DNA of 64,000 nt from Eremomyces bilateralis CBS 781.70 (GCF_010015585.1 NW_022985074.1:744026-808025); one strand, 5' to 3'. Positions 45,157 to 56,037 are shown, numbered from the stretch's first letter. Notes: generated from the letters alone by a model not told the origin. Translations and numbers: made by a program.

Positions 45157-45860
45157 CCCGTCCTGGCCTGACAGGAACAGATAGTCTGCAAAATGTTCGA
45201 GTCCTGATATGTGATATTACTCGATCAATGTGCTTCGAAAAACGCAAAGGTCACAATTCCAAGTGAAGTCCGAATGGAAAGTTCATATGGGGAGCTCCTT
45301 AACCAGTTCGAGGCGCATTCTCTCCCTCCAATCAGAGCGGATATTCAGCCAACCAATGGGAGCTGTATAAACATCTGGAACCAAATATATGAGTCACGTG
45401 ATGGCACGTGATCTCCGCCGGCCGTGTTTCTCCTCTGCTGCACTTCCCCCGTATCTTAGAGTACTGAAATGATACCTTGTCTTATGACCCTGTTAATCTC
45501 CGGAGTCAGAAGTCCAAAAATAGTCAGGTAGCGGTGATGGATTGGATCGTCGTGTAATTTGCCTCAATCAGATCTATACCTGATCAATACTATTTCTTGC
45601 CTCAAGGCTTCGATATATCAGGCGTGTTGTCCGAATAGGTACATCCCAGCGTTTTTGTTTCCAGGCTTGTTTAGGCTCCGCTTCTATGGACTGTTGTGTT
45701 GTTTGCATTGCCTGACTGTCAGCGTGTTGAAAGCCACCCTTCTTCAGTACTTCCGCGATCTTTCGCGATCATTCACGATCTTTCACGACCTTTCCTTTAC
45801 ACGGCACTCACATACATCGCTTCCTCTTTTCCAAGTTCCTTGATCAAGTCCTCATCAATC
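45157..45860. promoter_or_regulatory. Divergent promoter region mL40 / AGM1 with paired CACGTG
   Basis: CACGTG occurs at 45395-45400 and 45405-45410, one helical turn apart, each followed by AT. The interval is 700 bp and holds both promoters; nothing else was recognised. Confidence 0.5.
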
Positions 45861-47762
45861 ATGTCCGACGTGATTCCCAAGGCGCTGCTCGAGGCTACTG
45901 CGAAGCACCCCAAGGGGAAGGACCTCGTGTTTCAATATGGGACAGCTGGTGTAAGTTCCGCCTTTACAGTCCAGGATGCATGACACTGACGTCAACATCT
46001 AGTTCCGCCTGAAGGCGTATGCATTGTGCCAAGAGAATATTGGTATCATCTTCATCGCTGACCAGCATGCTGTAGGAACCTCCTTGGCTCTGTGGTCTTC
46101 CGAGTCGGGCTTCTGGCTGCTTTGCGCTCCAGGAAGTTCAATGGCCAAACCATTGGCGTCATGATCACTGCGAGTCACAATCCTCCTGAGGACAATGGTG
46201 TCAAGCTCGTTGATCCAATGGTATGTTCCTTGAACCTCGTGCTGAATTCGTGTTTAGCATATGGCTGACTATATCGTATAGGGAGATATGCTGGAGGTAC
46301 AGTCATTATCACCTTACACATTCGCCTTAGATGCTAACAATATTGAAAGGGTACTTGGGAACAATATGCCACTCTACTTGCCAATGCTGGGAATGATGAA
46401 GCCCTGGTCGAAGCGTATGAACAGGTGGCGGAGGAGCTGAAGGTGAACCTCAATGCGCCTGCTCGCGTGGTCTTTGCCCGAGACACCAGAGCGTCCGGTT
46501 TCACTCTGGCTGCGGCTCTTGTCGATGGGTTGAAGGCGCTCAATGTTGAGTATGTCGACTTCAAGATCCTCACCACTCCCCAACTCCACTATCTAGTCCG
46601 CTGCATAAATACGAAGGGGACCCACTTTGAGTATGGTGAGCCAACCGAACAAGGCTATTATCAGAAGATTGCGACTGCCTTCAAGAACGCCATGGCAGAC
46701 AAGAAGCCCAAGGGTTCTGTCACAGTGGACTGTGCCAATGGCGTCGGAGGCCCCAAGCTTCATGAGATGATCAAGTATCTGCCTCCAGGAATGCTCGATA
46801 TTCGTGTGGTGAACGACGATGTTCTGAAACCCGAAGCTCTCAATGTACAGGTACGGACGGCATGATCGTTTAAAATAGGTGAACTGTCTGACATCGTATA
46901 GTGTGGCGCCGACTTCGTCAAGACGCAGCAACGTCCGCCTCCGTCCTCGAAAGCCGCTCCGCATGAGCGTCACGCCAGCCTTGACGGCGATGCCGACCGT
47001 GTCGTGTATTACTTCCTCGATCGCGAGTCCAACTTCCGTCTCCTCGACGGCGATCGGATTGCAACGCTCGCCGCTGGCTTCCTCGGAAACCTCGTCAAGC
47101 TGGCCGACCTCTCTGATGAGATTACGCTTGGTGTCGTGCAAACGGCCTACGCCAACGGAGCGAGCACCAAGTACCTCACGGATGTGATGAAGCTCCCGGT
47201 AGTGTGCACCAGCACTGGTGTTAAGCACCTGCATCATGCCGCCCAACGCTTCGACATCGGAATCTACTTCGAAGCCAACGGGCACGGTACGGTTCTGTTC
47301 TCTCCCGATGCGCTAAAGGCCATCGAAACCCGTCAGCCGAAGTCGCCGCATCACGCCTCCACTCTCAAGATTCTAACTGCCGTCACCAACCTCATCAACC
47401 AAGCCGTCGGCGACGCCATCTCGGACATGCTCCTCGCGGAGGTGATCCTAGCACATATGGAATGGAAGCCCGAGAACTGGCTTGCAACTTACACCGACCT
47501 TCCGAACCGCCTTGTTCGAGTCGAAGTGCGGGACCGCACCATCTTCAAGGCCACGGATTCCGAACGCAGGCTGGAAAGCCCCAAAGGCGCCCAGGATGAG
47601 ATCGACAAACTGGCTGGCAAGTTCTGCCTTGGCCGGAGCTTCGCACGAGCTAGTGGCACGGAGGATGCAGTCCGAGTGTACGCGGAGGCTGCCACCCGCG
47701 GAGAGTGCGATGAGTTGGCGCGTGGGGTCGTGATGGTGGTGCAGAAATATGGAGCACTCTGA
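45861..47762 (+). CDS. PCM1: Phosphoacetylglucosamine mutase
   Basis: Converts N-acetylglucosamine-6-phosphate to the 1-phosphate on the way to UDP-GlcNAc, the donor for chitin, N-glycans and GPI anchors (also called AGM1). The model has six exons: 45861-45950, 46003-46016, 46076-46220, 46282-46296, 46350-46850 and 46902-47762; 541 residues. Two exons are very short (14 and 15 nt) yet needed to build [20 protein letters not shown] and VDPMGDMLEGTWEQYA. The phosphoserine loop is [12 protein letters not shown] (Ser about 68), the metal loop [11 protein letters not shown], and the C-terminal phosphate site [15 protein letters not shown]. All catalytic loops of the family are intact. Confidence 0.95.
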
Positions 47763-48004
47763 ACTATCAGTTCGGTTGGAAGTTATGCATTCCAGCAATG
47801 CTGGTTGGGTACGTGCTTTCTAGAAATGCAGTCTTCGGGGTTCGACTGTTGATCTCGGGCGGGAACGCAAGATTTGCAGTTGGCTATTCAGCAGCCGACA
47901 TAAAGTCGTGATGAGGCGTGTTCATAGCGCAAATGATACCGTTTAACAGTTCCTACTTTGGGCTGTCTATCCTAACATTGACATGACAATATCTTGAAAC
48001 TGTC
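47763..48004. other. Intergenic: convergent 3' flanks of AGM1 and ISA2
   Basis: 240 bp of non-coding sequence between two stop codons; nothing is seen in it. Confidence 0.6.
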
Positions 48005-48770
48005 TTATTCCTGAACATCAAAACTGGCCCCACACCCACAACTACTCGACGCCCCGGGTATATCCACCACTTTAAACTGGCTCCCAATCAATTCCATGGC
48101 GTAATCCACCTTTGCCCCTCCAATGACTTCCAAGCTACTCTCGTCTACCACCACCTTCGCGCCATCTGCGTCATCGCCAAACTCTCGGTCTTCCTCCGGA
48201 TCGAATTCCTCCTGCGGTGACGTCGCCGAATTTGGCGATGACAGGTCTTCGAGTGTGAATATGTACTGAAAGCCGTGGCAGCCGCCAGGCAGCACGCTGA
48301 TGCGGAGACGAATGGGTTGGTCGGATGTCTTCGCGATGGCTCGGAGCCGCTGTGAAGGTTGGATCAGAACGGTTCAACGCAGAAAGGAGCCATGTGCTTA
48401 CCTCTCTAGCCCGTGGCAAGATTGTTATAATGGACTTATCAGGTGCCGATGGAGGAGGTGTCGTTGTATCAGGTTGTGAAGATCCTATGGTCGTCTGAGT
48501 TGATCGCATGTAGACAGAGCCTGATGATAACCAGCGGACAGCAGTTTGGCTCCTCAAGGTAAACGATGGTATGCTACTGATGCGTAGGGAACCTTCTTTG
48601 CTTCGCATTAAGCATCTCGACGCTCGTGAGGCCAGAGGGTCTGGGGTGGCGCTGGTGAAGGTGAGGGTCCGGGATGAGAAGGCTCTCCGTACGCTGTTGA
48701 GCTGACTCGGTTTTACTGCTGATAGTGCCCGCTGTCTACAAGAGACACAGATGTAAGATGAGGTCGCCAT
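48005..48770 (-). CDS. ISA2: Mitochondrial iron-sulfur assembly protein Isa2 (A-type carrier)
   Basis: Acts with Isa1 and Iba57 in making [4Fe-4S] clusters for mitochondrial enzymes such as aconitase and lipoate synthase. The model has exons 48770-48402 and 48349-48005, 237 residues. A long basic, Ser/Arg-rich N-terminus fits a mitochondrial presequence. The A-type domain begins near RLRAIAKTSDQPIRLRISVL. The three ligand cysteines are present: one in GGCHGFQY and two in the C-terminal SSCGCG. A 25-residue acidic Ser-rich insert follows FTLEDL, common in fungal Isa2. The 52-bp intron has a GTAAGC donor and a TTCACAG acceptor. The gene is divergent from kynureninase, 324 bp apart. Isa1 is shorter and lacks the acidic insert, so Isa2 is preferred. 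Confidence 0.9.
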
Positions 48771-49094
48771 GATGTATTGTCGTGTTATGAATTGCGCAGA
48801 GAATTGCCCAACTCAGCATTATGAATCATGAATCTTTTGAGGTCATCAATTAATTGCATACATGGTATCTGTCGTCCGTCTAGACCCGGCTAACAGAATG
48901 GCTGACCAATCGATGGCAACATGAATCCACTGGACGTTCGCCTTGTATCGGAGGTTATCGGTAAATAATTAAATATCAATGAGTCAACTATTCCCTACAG
49001 TATTGAGATGGGCATCCAACTGATAAATTCAAGGCGTGAGGGAGAAGAGATCGAAATCAAAAGGGTAGGACCGTGTTCTACCTGCTGAACTAAC
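48771..49094. promoter_or_regulatory. Divergent promoter ISA2 / kynureninase
   Basis: A 324-bp AT-rich interval between two divergent start codons, so both promoters lie here. No specific operator was recognised. Confidence 0.5.
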
Positions 49095-50562
49095 ATGAAA
49101 TCGGGAAAATACACGATCGAGGAGGCTCGACAATTAGATGCCGCAGATCCTCTCGGCCACCTCCGTGAGGAGTTCACCATTCCGTCCAAGGGTGACCTCA
49201 AACGAAGGAACCTGAAGCATGATGGCGACAAAGAGCCCGGAGACGAAGATCCATCCATTTATCTCTGCGGCAACTCGCTGGGCTTGCAGCCGAAAAGGAC
49301 CACGGAATACATTGACAGATATCTAAAGACTTGGGGGACGCAGGGCGTGTACGGTCACTTCAAGGAGTTCGACGATGCGTTGACGCCTCCCTGGGTTGAT
49401 ATCGATCTTGCAGCTAGGGGGCGAATGGCGACGGTCGTTGGTGCGAACGAAGAGGAGGTCGCCATAATGGGCACCCTCACAGCGAACCTGCATTTCTTGC
49501 TGGCAAGCTTTTACAAACCCACCAAGGAGAAGTACAAAATCATAATCGAGGGGAAGGCCTTCCCCAGTGATCATGTAAGCCACATTTGCACTCTTGCATT
49601 ACGCTAGAGTCGAGGTTGAGACTCACTGGCTACAGTATGCGGTCCTCTCTCAACTCGCTCATCACTCCTTGCCGGCGGAAGCGCTGATAACCATCGATCC
49701 CCCTGACCCAGAGATACATTACCTTCCGCTGGACCACATTTTGTCTACCATCTCCGCCCATGCGTCTGAAACCGCTCTCGTCCTCCTCCCTGGGGTGCAT
49801 TACTACAGCGGCCAATTCCTCGAGATCCAGAAGATCACCGCTCATGCCCACGGTCTTGGCATCACTATCGGATGGGATCTCGCTCACGCAGTGGGCAATG
49901 TGCCTCTTGCGCTGCATGATTGGGACGTAGACTTCGCGACATGGTGCAGCTACAAGTACCTCAACGCCGGCCCTGGCGCGATTTCCGGCCTCTTTGTGCA
50001 TGGAAAGCACGGTGAGGTGGTGCGGAGCCCCAGCGCCACGGAGAGCGAGACTGAGCAGTTCGAGTACACTCCAAGGTTCTCAGGGTGGTGGGGGAGCGAG
50101 AAATCCACGAGATTTCGGATGGAGCCTGTTTTCCGACCTATCCCTGGCGCTGCCGGGTGGCAAGTGAGCAATCCGAGCGTACTGGATACGACGTCGTTGG
50201 CTGCCAGTCTGTCGGTGTTTGCCAGGACGAGTATTGCATCCCTCAGGGAAAGGAGTCTACAGTTAACGCAATACCTGGTGGAATTGCTCGACCATGCAGA
50301 AGATGGAGACACCGCTCAGGGGTATAGGATTATCACTTCCAGGAATCGCGATGAGCGAGGGGCACAGATCAGCATCAAGCTAGACGAGGGATTATTGGAT
50401 AAAGTGATGGAGATACTCGAGAAGGAGGCCGTGGTGGTGGATGAGCGGAGACCAGACGTGGTCCGGGTTGCACCAACCCCTTTATATAATACTTTTGAGG
50501 ATGTTTGGAACTTTGTAAAGATATTCCGGGCGGCCTGTAAGGACGCAATCGCTGCCGCTTAA
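49095..50562 (+). CDS. BNA5: Kynureninase
   Basis: PLP enzyme splitting kynurenine and 3-hydroxykynurenine into (hydroxy)anthranilate and alanine, in the tryptophan-to-NAD pathway. The model has exons 49095-49574 and 49636-50562, 468 residues. IYLCGNSLGLQP near residue 55 and GTLTANLHFLLASFY near 125 are family marks. The fold-type I Asp lies in GWDLAHAVGN. The PLP lysine is in WCSYKYLNAGPG (Lys about 267), followed by GWWGS. The C-terminal RPDVVRVAPTPLYNTFEDVW completes the enzyme. The 61-bp intron (GTAAGC...TACAG) falls at FPSDH|YAVLSQ, a conserved segment. Downstream the gene converges tightly on the WD40 gene, with only 45 bp between stop codons. Confidence 0.95.
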
Positions 50563-50607
50563 CAAGAGAAGACGACACCGAGCCGCTGTGGTTGGATTTC
50601 AACCCGG

Positions 50608-53133
50608 TCAATCAACTGCGAGATCTTCCACCCTTACGAGCCCGCTACCCATTCCTGCAGCGGCCCACGTGCCGTACTTCAAGTTCGGATTCCAGGATAC
50701 TCTCGTAACCGCCGTCTCTTCCTCATATATTGTAGAGAAGAGGACGCCATTCGCTTGGTTCAGAAAGCCAACACCTTCCCCTGCCACAATATTCGTCTTC
50801 TCCGGTTTGAACCCTTCGATAAACCGACTCATGGGTCGTTTGAGAAGTTCCTCTCGCCATCGCCCATCCATTCCTGGTCCATCGTTAGGGACTGGTAATT
50901 CTTGGATGGTAAGCGGGTCGCCTGGACGTCCGACATTTTGACGAGTGAACCCTTTCTTCTTCGGTTTTGAGGCTTTCGACGTTTTTTGCGTAGCGGTTGT
51001 CTCACTCGGTTTGCTCTTGCTTTGCTCGTCCTCCAGGACCAGATGGGGAATTTGACTGTCTCCTGCTTGAGAATCTTTGTGTGCATTCCCATTTGTGCCA
51101 GCGCCATTCAATCCCCTCTCTCTAACATCTTGTCCCTTCTTATTAGTTTGAAGGCCGTCCCTCCACTCATGCTTGAACCACATCGACTTCCATGCTCCAG
51201 TTCCCGCCTTTGGCTCCTGAAGTCGATCGAAGATCGTCGTCCCAATCGCGAAACCGTCCGCGCAACCAGATAGTACGGTCAAGTGTAATGGCGTCGTTGC
51301 TAAGTCCAGAGCCGGCGAGCCGAGGCCCACCATTCTGTATTCCTGCTGTACACGTCGTATTGGCACAGCTTTTAGGAAATGGTTCTCATCAGTAAGCACC
51401 AGGCTTTGCGAGACATCCTGAAATGCAAAAACGTGGTGTCCGAACCGTGACCGCTGGGAGGTAACCTGGTCCGCAGATGCAAAGGCAGACGATGGACCTT
51501 GGCATTTCGACAAATCGGTGAGGATATAGTAGCCTGACATGGATGCGCTGGCGAGGAGGTTCGGCCTGGACGGATGAAGCGATACCACATGCTGAACATA
51601 TGTTTGGTGAACTGGGTGGTAGAAAAAGGGTCTAACGGATTCGGCAGGGCGGGGAAACGGTGAAGAGATGTAATTCGACAGATCCCAGATAGCGACGTAG
51701 CCATTGGCACATCCGACGGCCAAGCACTTGGGCGAGAGCCAGGCAACACAGGTGCAGACGGTGTCTGGCGGTCGAGATTCAAAAACCGCGGACTCCAAAC
51801 GCACGAACTGTATCGTTTCCTGGTCTTTCGCGATGCAGACTGTGAGGACTCGGACACAGCCATCAGACCATACTCCAGCAAGGAATCCAAGGTCAACTGT
51901 GCTGGCGTCGGGGTCTATTTCCAAGTCGCTTCGCTGCATTGGACACCACTTCAACTGTCGAGGCGTCCCCCACTCAAAGCAAAACACACTCTTAAGACGC
52001 GGATGTTGAGATGAATTCATAACTCTGCCGTTGTCCCGGCTGGACGATGACGGAACCTGCCAGATCTGGAATGATGAGGAATATGGTGGTTGCGGTGCAA
52101 ATGCTCTGGCGGGAGAGTCCCCAACGCTGGCCTCGAAAGACTGCTGCGTGTGCTCGTGTGCTGTATGAAAGGCGGACACCAGTATGTATTGATCATTCCC
52201 GGAATGATGAGGCACCCATTCTAAGCAGTGTATCCTCGCACCGATATTTAATATCCAGCCATTCCTGGTCATGTTGCTAGGAGACGTGTCGATGGTCGGT
52301 CCTCCAGCCCCAGATTCAGAAGCAGTTCCCCAAGCATCGCCCAACGGCATCGATTGGCCATATTGAATGTCGAACAACTTTTGGGATTTGACAGGGCCCA
52401 TTAGTATAGGGAGAGACTCGTATTTCGCCTTCGGAAGGTACCGTCGCCCATCTATGGCATCGATTGAGATCATCCGTTGCTGCTCCTTGAAGGTCTCTGC
52501 ACCTCCTCTTTCATAATACCATCGCCAGCCCTCGGTTGCCTCCCGCCGCTGTTGGTCAATCGAGTAGTAGAAGCTCTGATGTAACTCTTGCCGGAGAGGC
52601 CATATGAATTGGTTGTGCCATTGATCACGCGCTTTGTTCAAAGCTACTAGGTCCTCGTCGCCAGTGCCCCAAGTAAGAAGGATTTTCAAATGTCTAGAGC
52701 CGTTTTTTCGAGGATCGAGTAGCCCCTGGACGTGGAGTTCGTCCTCCTCGTTTGAACCGCCTTTGCCTAGGCGATCGTGCAACCAAAGTCCAGAGCGACC
52801 CTTTCTTCTCATTCTTGAAATCTTCGACTCCTCCCTCTTCTCTCCGGACCCAATAGATCCATCGATTGACAGTCCATCCGTCTTCCCTTCGCTTGCGTCA
52901 GAAACCGAACCATCCTCTATGCCATCAGAATGATACTCGTCCTCCTCTTCGCTTGCGGCAACTTGCTCCTCTTTCGTCACATCGTAAGGTTCATCTTCTT
53001 CGGTGATCTCGGCTACGTCTTCTTCAATCGCGTCGTTCTCGGATTCCGACGAGAATATGTCGAGGCCGTGGAATACATCATTGCTGTACTTGACGTTGGA
53101 TCGACTGGCCCTGACAGATTTTCGAACAGGCAT
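50608..53133 (-). CDS. WD40 protein, probable TFIIIC subunit (Tfc6/Sfc6, GTF3C2-like)
   Basis: Probably the WD40 subunit of TFIIIC, which binds the B box of tRNA genes and recruits TFIIIB for RNA polymerase III. Single exon, 841 residues; ATG at 53133. The N-terminus is basic, then strongly acidic (about 30-95). WD-like blades run from about residue 290 to 660, with WILNIGARIHCLEWVPH, FAWGVWSDGCVRVL-type and LAVGCANGYVAIWDLSNY segments and a later VSLHPSRPNLLASASMSG. A Lys-rich linker near 730-745 precedes a C-terminal block VTRVSWNPNLKYGTWAAAGM. The layout (acidic N-terminus, irregular propeller, final NPN motif) fits fungal Tfc6 homologues. Another large nuclear WD40 protein cannot be excluded. 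Confidence 0.68.
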   Translation of the reverse strand: MPVRKSVRASRSNVKYSNDVFHGLDIFSSESENDAIEEDVAEITEEDEPYDVTKEEQVAASEEEDEYHSDGIEDGSVSDASEGKTDGLSIDGSIGSGEKREESKISRMRRKGRSGLWLHDRLGKGGSNEEDELHVQGLLDPRKNGSRHLKILLTWGTGDEDLVALNKARDQWHNQFIWPLRQELHQSFYYSIDQQRREATEGWRWYYERGGAETFKEQQRMISIDAIDGRRYLPKAKYESLPILMGPVKSQKLFDIQYGQSMPLGDAWGTASESGAGGPTIDTSPSNMTRNGWILNIGARIHCLEWVPHHSGNDQYILVSAFHTAHEHTQQSFEASVGDSPARAFAPQPPYSSSFQIWQVPSSSSRDNGRVMNSSQHPRLKSVFCFEWGTPRQLKWCPMQRSDLEIDPDASTVDLGFLAGVWSDGCVRVLTVCIAKDQETIQFVRLESAVFESRPPDTVCTCVAWLSPKCLAVGCANGYVAIWDLSNYISSPFPRPAESVRPFFYHPVHQTYVQHVVSLHPSRPNLLASASMSGYYILTDLSKCQGPSSAFASADQVTSQRSRFGHHVFAFQDVSQSLVLTDENHFLKAVPIRRVQQEYRMVGLGSPALDLATTPLHLTVLSGCADGFAIGTTIFDRLQEPKAGTGAWKSMWFKHEWRDGLQTNKKGQDVRERGLNGAGTNGNAHKDSQAGDSQIPHLVLEDEQSKSKPSETTATQKTSKASKPKKKGFTRQNVGRPGDPLTIQELPVPNDGPGMDGRWREELLKRPMSRFIEGFKPEKTNIVAGEGVGFLNQANGVLFSTIYEEETAVTRVSWNPNLKYGTWAAAGMGSGLVRVEDLAVD

Positions 53134-54156
53134 TTTGCAAGCCACACAAATGATTTGAGTTAGTAAACAGTGACCGTTAGATTGTCGGATCTATGCGCGG
53201 ACTGGTAGCGTGGCTGATCGAATGGAAGTGGTTCTGCACTTGATCGCAAAGACAGGACACGAAATCAAATCAAGAGATAAGTAATTGAAATCTGCGCAAG
53301 GAAGGCGTGAACGATATGAGTGGCATTCCTTTTGCATGTCTTGGAGCATTTCACACATCAGTTGCGTTATTGGCCATCAATCTCAACTACGTTCCGTCTC
53401 TCGAGGCATTATTGCCAAAGACTTGATCGTTGGATAACGCGCAGATCCAGCATATGTGTACGTATCAACGCCCAGGACTCCAGGTACATAGAGGATTCGG
53501 ATTCCCCTAATCGGGCTAGTCGAGTTCGACGAGTAAAGGCAGGTTTGAAAATCGGAAGGGAAGGGGTAGAGCTCCCAGTGTGCAATGATTTATGAAGAAG
53601 TTGGTTGTCAAATCCATCAGAACTGTCAAATGAGTATATTAAGGGTCCAAGCTCATCACGATCAACCATATTGGAGAAATTCACAGCAAATGTATTATGC
53701 TAGTAACGATTATAGTCACTTATGCTCACAGTTAATAATTTGAGAGTTTAAAAATTGACCTTGACGTATGACCACCCCCTGATACGGGCAACTTTGCCAT
53801 CCGTGAGCATTGTCTGCTGAGGATGCTCTTGGGCGGAACAATGCTGCCGGGTAGCAGTCGTCGTTTTAAAGCGGTCTCCGAGGCAGATGGAACGAAGAAC
53901 TTGATAAAATGAATATATCACTAGCCCTCGCCACATCGAAGTACAATTGCAATGTTATACCATCTATCCTAAAGATGCCAGCTACAGCAGAGGACGGATG
54001 TTCCCTCGCTTAGGATTTGATCATCGCATTTCATCCATATCATTCGAGCGCATCCGATGCGTCCCCCTCCTAGGACCAATCCGCCAATGCTGGATGTGCG
54101 AAGAATGCACGCATGACCTCTCGGCTCTCCTCCATGAGCCCTGCCATGTGACCCTC
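53134..54156. other. Intergenic: promoter of the WD40 gene and profilin 3' flank
   Basis: About 1 kb, AT-rich towards 53700. No conserved frame, repeat or RNA gene was recognised. Confidence 0.55.
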
Positions 54157-54858
54157 CTAATACCCTTGTCCTTTCAAGTAATCGGCGAGATTCTCAACCG
54201 TTGCCGTGGCATTCGGCAGTTGTACGGTGTCGGGATGGTGAGCAATCAATAAGGCTTGGTTCGTTTTTGCGATAACCAGGCCTTCTCGGCCCTGGATAAG
54301 AAGGTCTGTTAGTTGCCATTTTTCAAGGAACGCTGCGGATAGGAAGCTAGTGTAGCAAAACCAGGGGGAAAACACACCTTCTTCAACCGCAAGCTTCCCT
54401 CGGTATTGACAATGATGTACTTCTCTCCTTGAATGACTAAAGACGTGATACCAGAATCCTCTTTGAGTGCCTTTATGATCTCCGGCATCTCCTTCGAAGG
54501 TTCAATCTATGTGCGAATGTTAGTCTCCAGGTTTGTTCAGGGACCGGTTTCGCGAGACTGCGGCCTATGGGAATGCGTATCCAAATTCGCAGACTCAGGG
54601 CAGCTACGCAACATGTCGGATATCTGGATGACGTACAACAAAGCCTGGTGACGATGCCCAAACCGAGGAGCCATCGGCGGCGAAAATTGCTGCCTTATCG
54701 ATATATTTGCTCCCGATGAGACTGGTAATGGTTTCAGCACTGATTACAATCAATTCCCAAATATCCCGTACCTCTTGTCGATGTAATCTGTTGGCATCGT
54801 AGCTATCAGTCATCTGCCTGGCAATGCAGTCAGAGAGGCACTCACCTTGCCAAGACAT
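54157..54858 (-). CDS. PFY1: Profilin
   Basis: Actin-monomer binding protein that also binds polyproline in formins, feeding actin to growing filaments. The model has five exons: 54858-54846, 54787-54772, 54721-54637, 54506-54378 and 54291-54157; 125 residues, the normal size. Assembly gives MSWQDYIDKSLIGSKYIDKA, with the Trp-3 needed for polyproline binding, then SVWASSPGFVIEPSKEM. GITSLVIQGEKYIIVN and the C-terminal GREGLVIAKTNQALLIAHH follow, ending VENLADYLKGQGY. Exon 1 has only 13 coding bases and exon 2 is 16 nt; both have consensus splice sites (GTGAG, ACAG/GTACGG). No single open frame reveals the gene, so it is easily missed by automatic calling. Confidence 0.93.
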
Positions 54859-55285
54859 GGCTGCGGAATGAACGGAGAGGTGTTCTGTTGTGAGGAGATG
54901 GAAGTTTGAGGATGGAAACAATCTGAAGATCAAATGCAAGACGGCCGGAATAATTTCGAGCAATCTGACACGAGCGAAAGGATAATGAACGGCTTCGTAT
55001 CCGGATATTGTATCAAGTCAGGTTGTGGACATGCGGGACTGAAAGGTGTTTATTGTTCTGTTGGTTTCCTCCACTGAAGGACGTCAGTCACCTGCCCCGC
55101 ACCAGCGATGGACTGGATGCCCTAGGCATCAAGGCATACTCCTTTATTCCTCCATTGTATCCAAGACCAGATCCAACCTGTCATCACGATATATGTACAT
55201 ATCGTATATACGTATTAAATGAGGCTACCTTCCTAATGCACTCCTCGGTCATTCTCATCTGGGAATCTCGGCATCAAGGGCCATC
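54859..55285. other. Intergenic: profilin promoter
   Basis: 430 bp upstream of profilin and downstream of the next minus-strand gene. Nothing specific was seen. Confidence 0.5.
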
Positions 55286-55876
55286 TTATACATCCGTTAA
55301 GCCGAACATCCTCTCTTGCAGCAGGGCCTGCTCGATACCCGGTGTTGGACGGATTGGCGCTTTCGCCTCGGGGACAACCACAATTTGCTGACCGCGTGAA
55401 CTCACTTAGCGTGGGGTTACGAGTTCTGCAGTCTCCTGCTGCGGTTGCGCCATCTTGCAGAATTACATGCTTAGGAAATGGAAAATGGCTGCACTAGGAC
55501 TCCAAGGGAGCTTCTGTTTCAGTGTTTCCTGATCGCGAAATCTGCACTGTTGCCCATGCGCTCCCTCGCTTGATGGTTCTTCCAGCCCACCGACGTGCCG
55601 ACATCTACGGTCTGCACGCACTACGCGTAGAAAGGTACACATACCGGCAACAATCAGAAAGTGTCTCGCAAGTGTTCGGGCCAAGTTTGTGGTGTTGACG
55701 CTCATCTTCAACCCCACCAAAGTGTCCCAAACAGTCGCGGATAGACCCTTTGATTGAACTCGCATTAATATATTGCTTAGCCAGTTTTCGACTCTGATGC
55801 GACTCATGCGAGGGAGAGGTCTATCATTACCAAATTCTAAAAGATCCACTCCCATGGAAATGGATTCCAGGAGCAT
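55286..55876 (-). CDS. Unidentified multi-exon gene (structure tentative)
   Basis: I do not recognise the family. A first exon from ATG 55876 reads MSRIRVENWLSNILMRVQ and GLSATVWDTLVGLKMSVNTT, ending in a hydrophobic LARHFLIVAG next to a consensus GTATGT donor (55644). A likely next exon begins at 55488 (GCAG acceptor), continuing AIFHFLS. In the same frame a distinct protein-like segment, QQIVVVPEAKAPIRPTPGIE followed by QALLQERMFGLTDV, runs to a TAA at 55286-55288. The two parts share a frame, which supports one gene, but the last intron (between about 55466 and 55388) could not be placed with confidence. The hydrophobic middle suggests a small membrane, possibly organellar, protein. It is divergent from the Zn2Cys6 regulator. 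Confidence 0.45.
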
Positions 55877-56015
55877 CAACTAATGCCTCGACGGAGGGTT
55901 GTCAAGACTCTATTCCCTAATGGCTAATATTACCCGGCCCTTTTAATACCAATTCGTGCTGGTGCGAAGCCAAAGTTGCTGCCTTGATGCCTGATACCCT
56001 CAGTTGACCCAAGTC

Positions 56016-56037
56016 GAGTTGAGTCTGAGTTGAGTCG
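56016..56037. repeat. Duplicated 11-mer with TGAGTC cores
   Basis: GAGTTGAGTCT is followed directly by GAGTTGAGTCG and then GAGTCAT. It lies about 95-115 bp upstream of the Zn2Cys6 gene's start. TGAGTC is a half of the bZIP (Gcn4/AP-1) site, but no complete TGASTCA is present. Confidence 0.6.
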
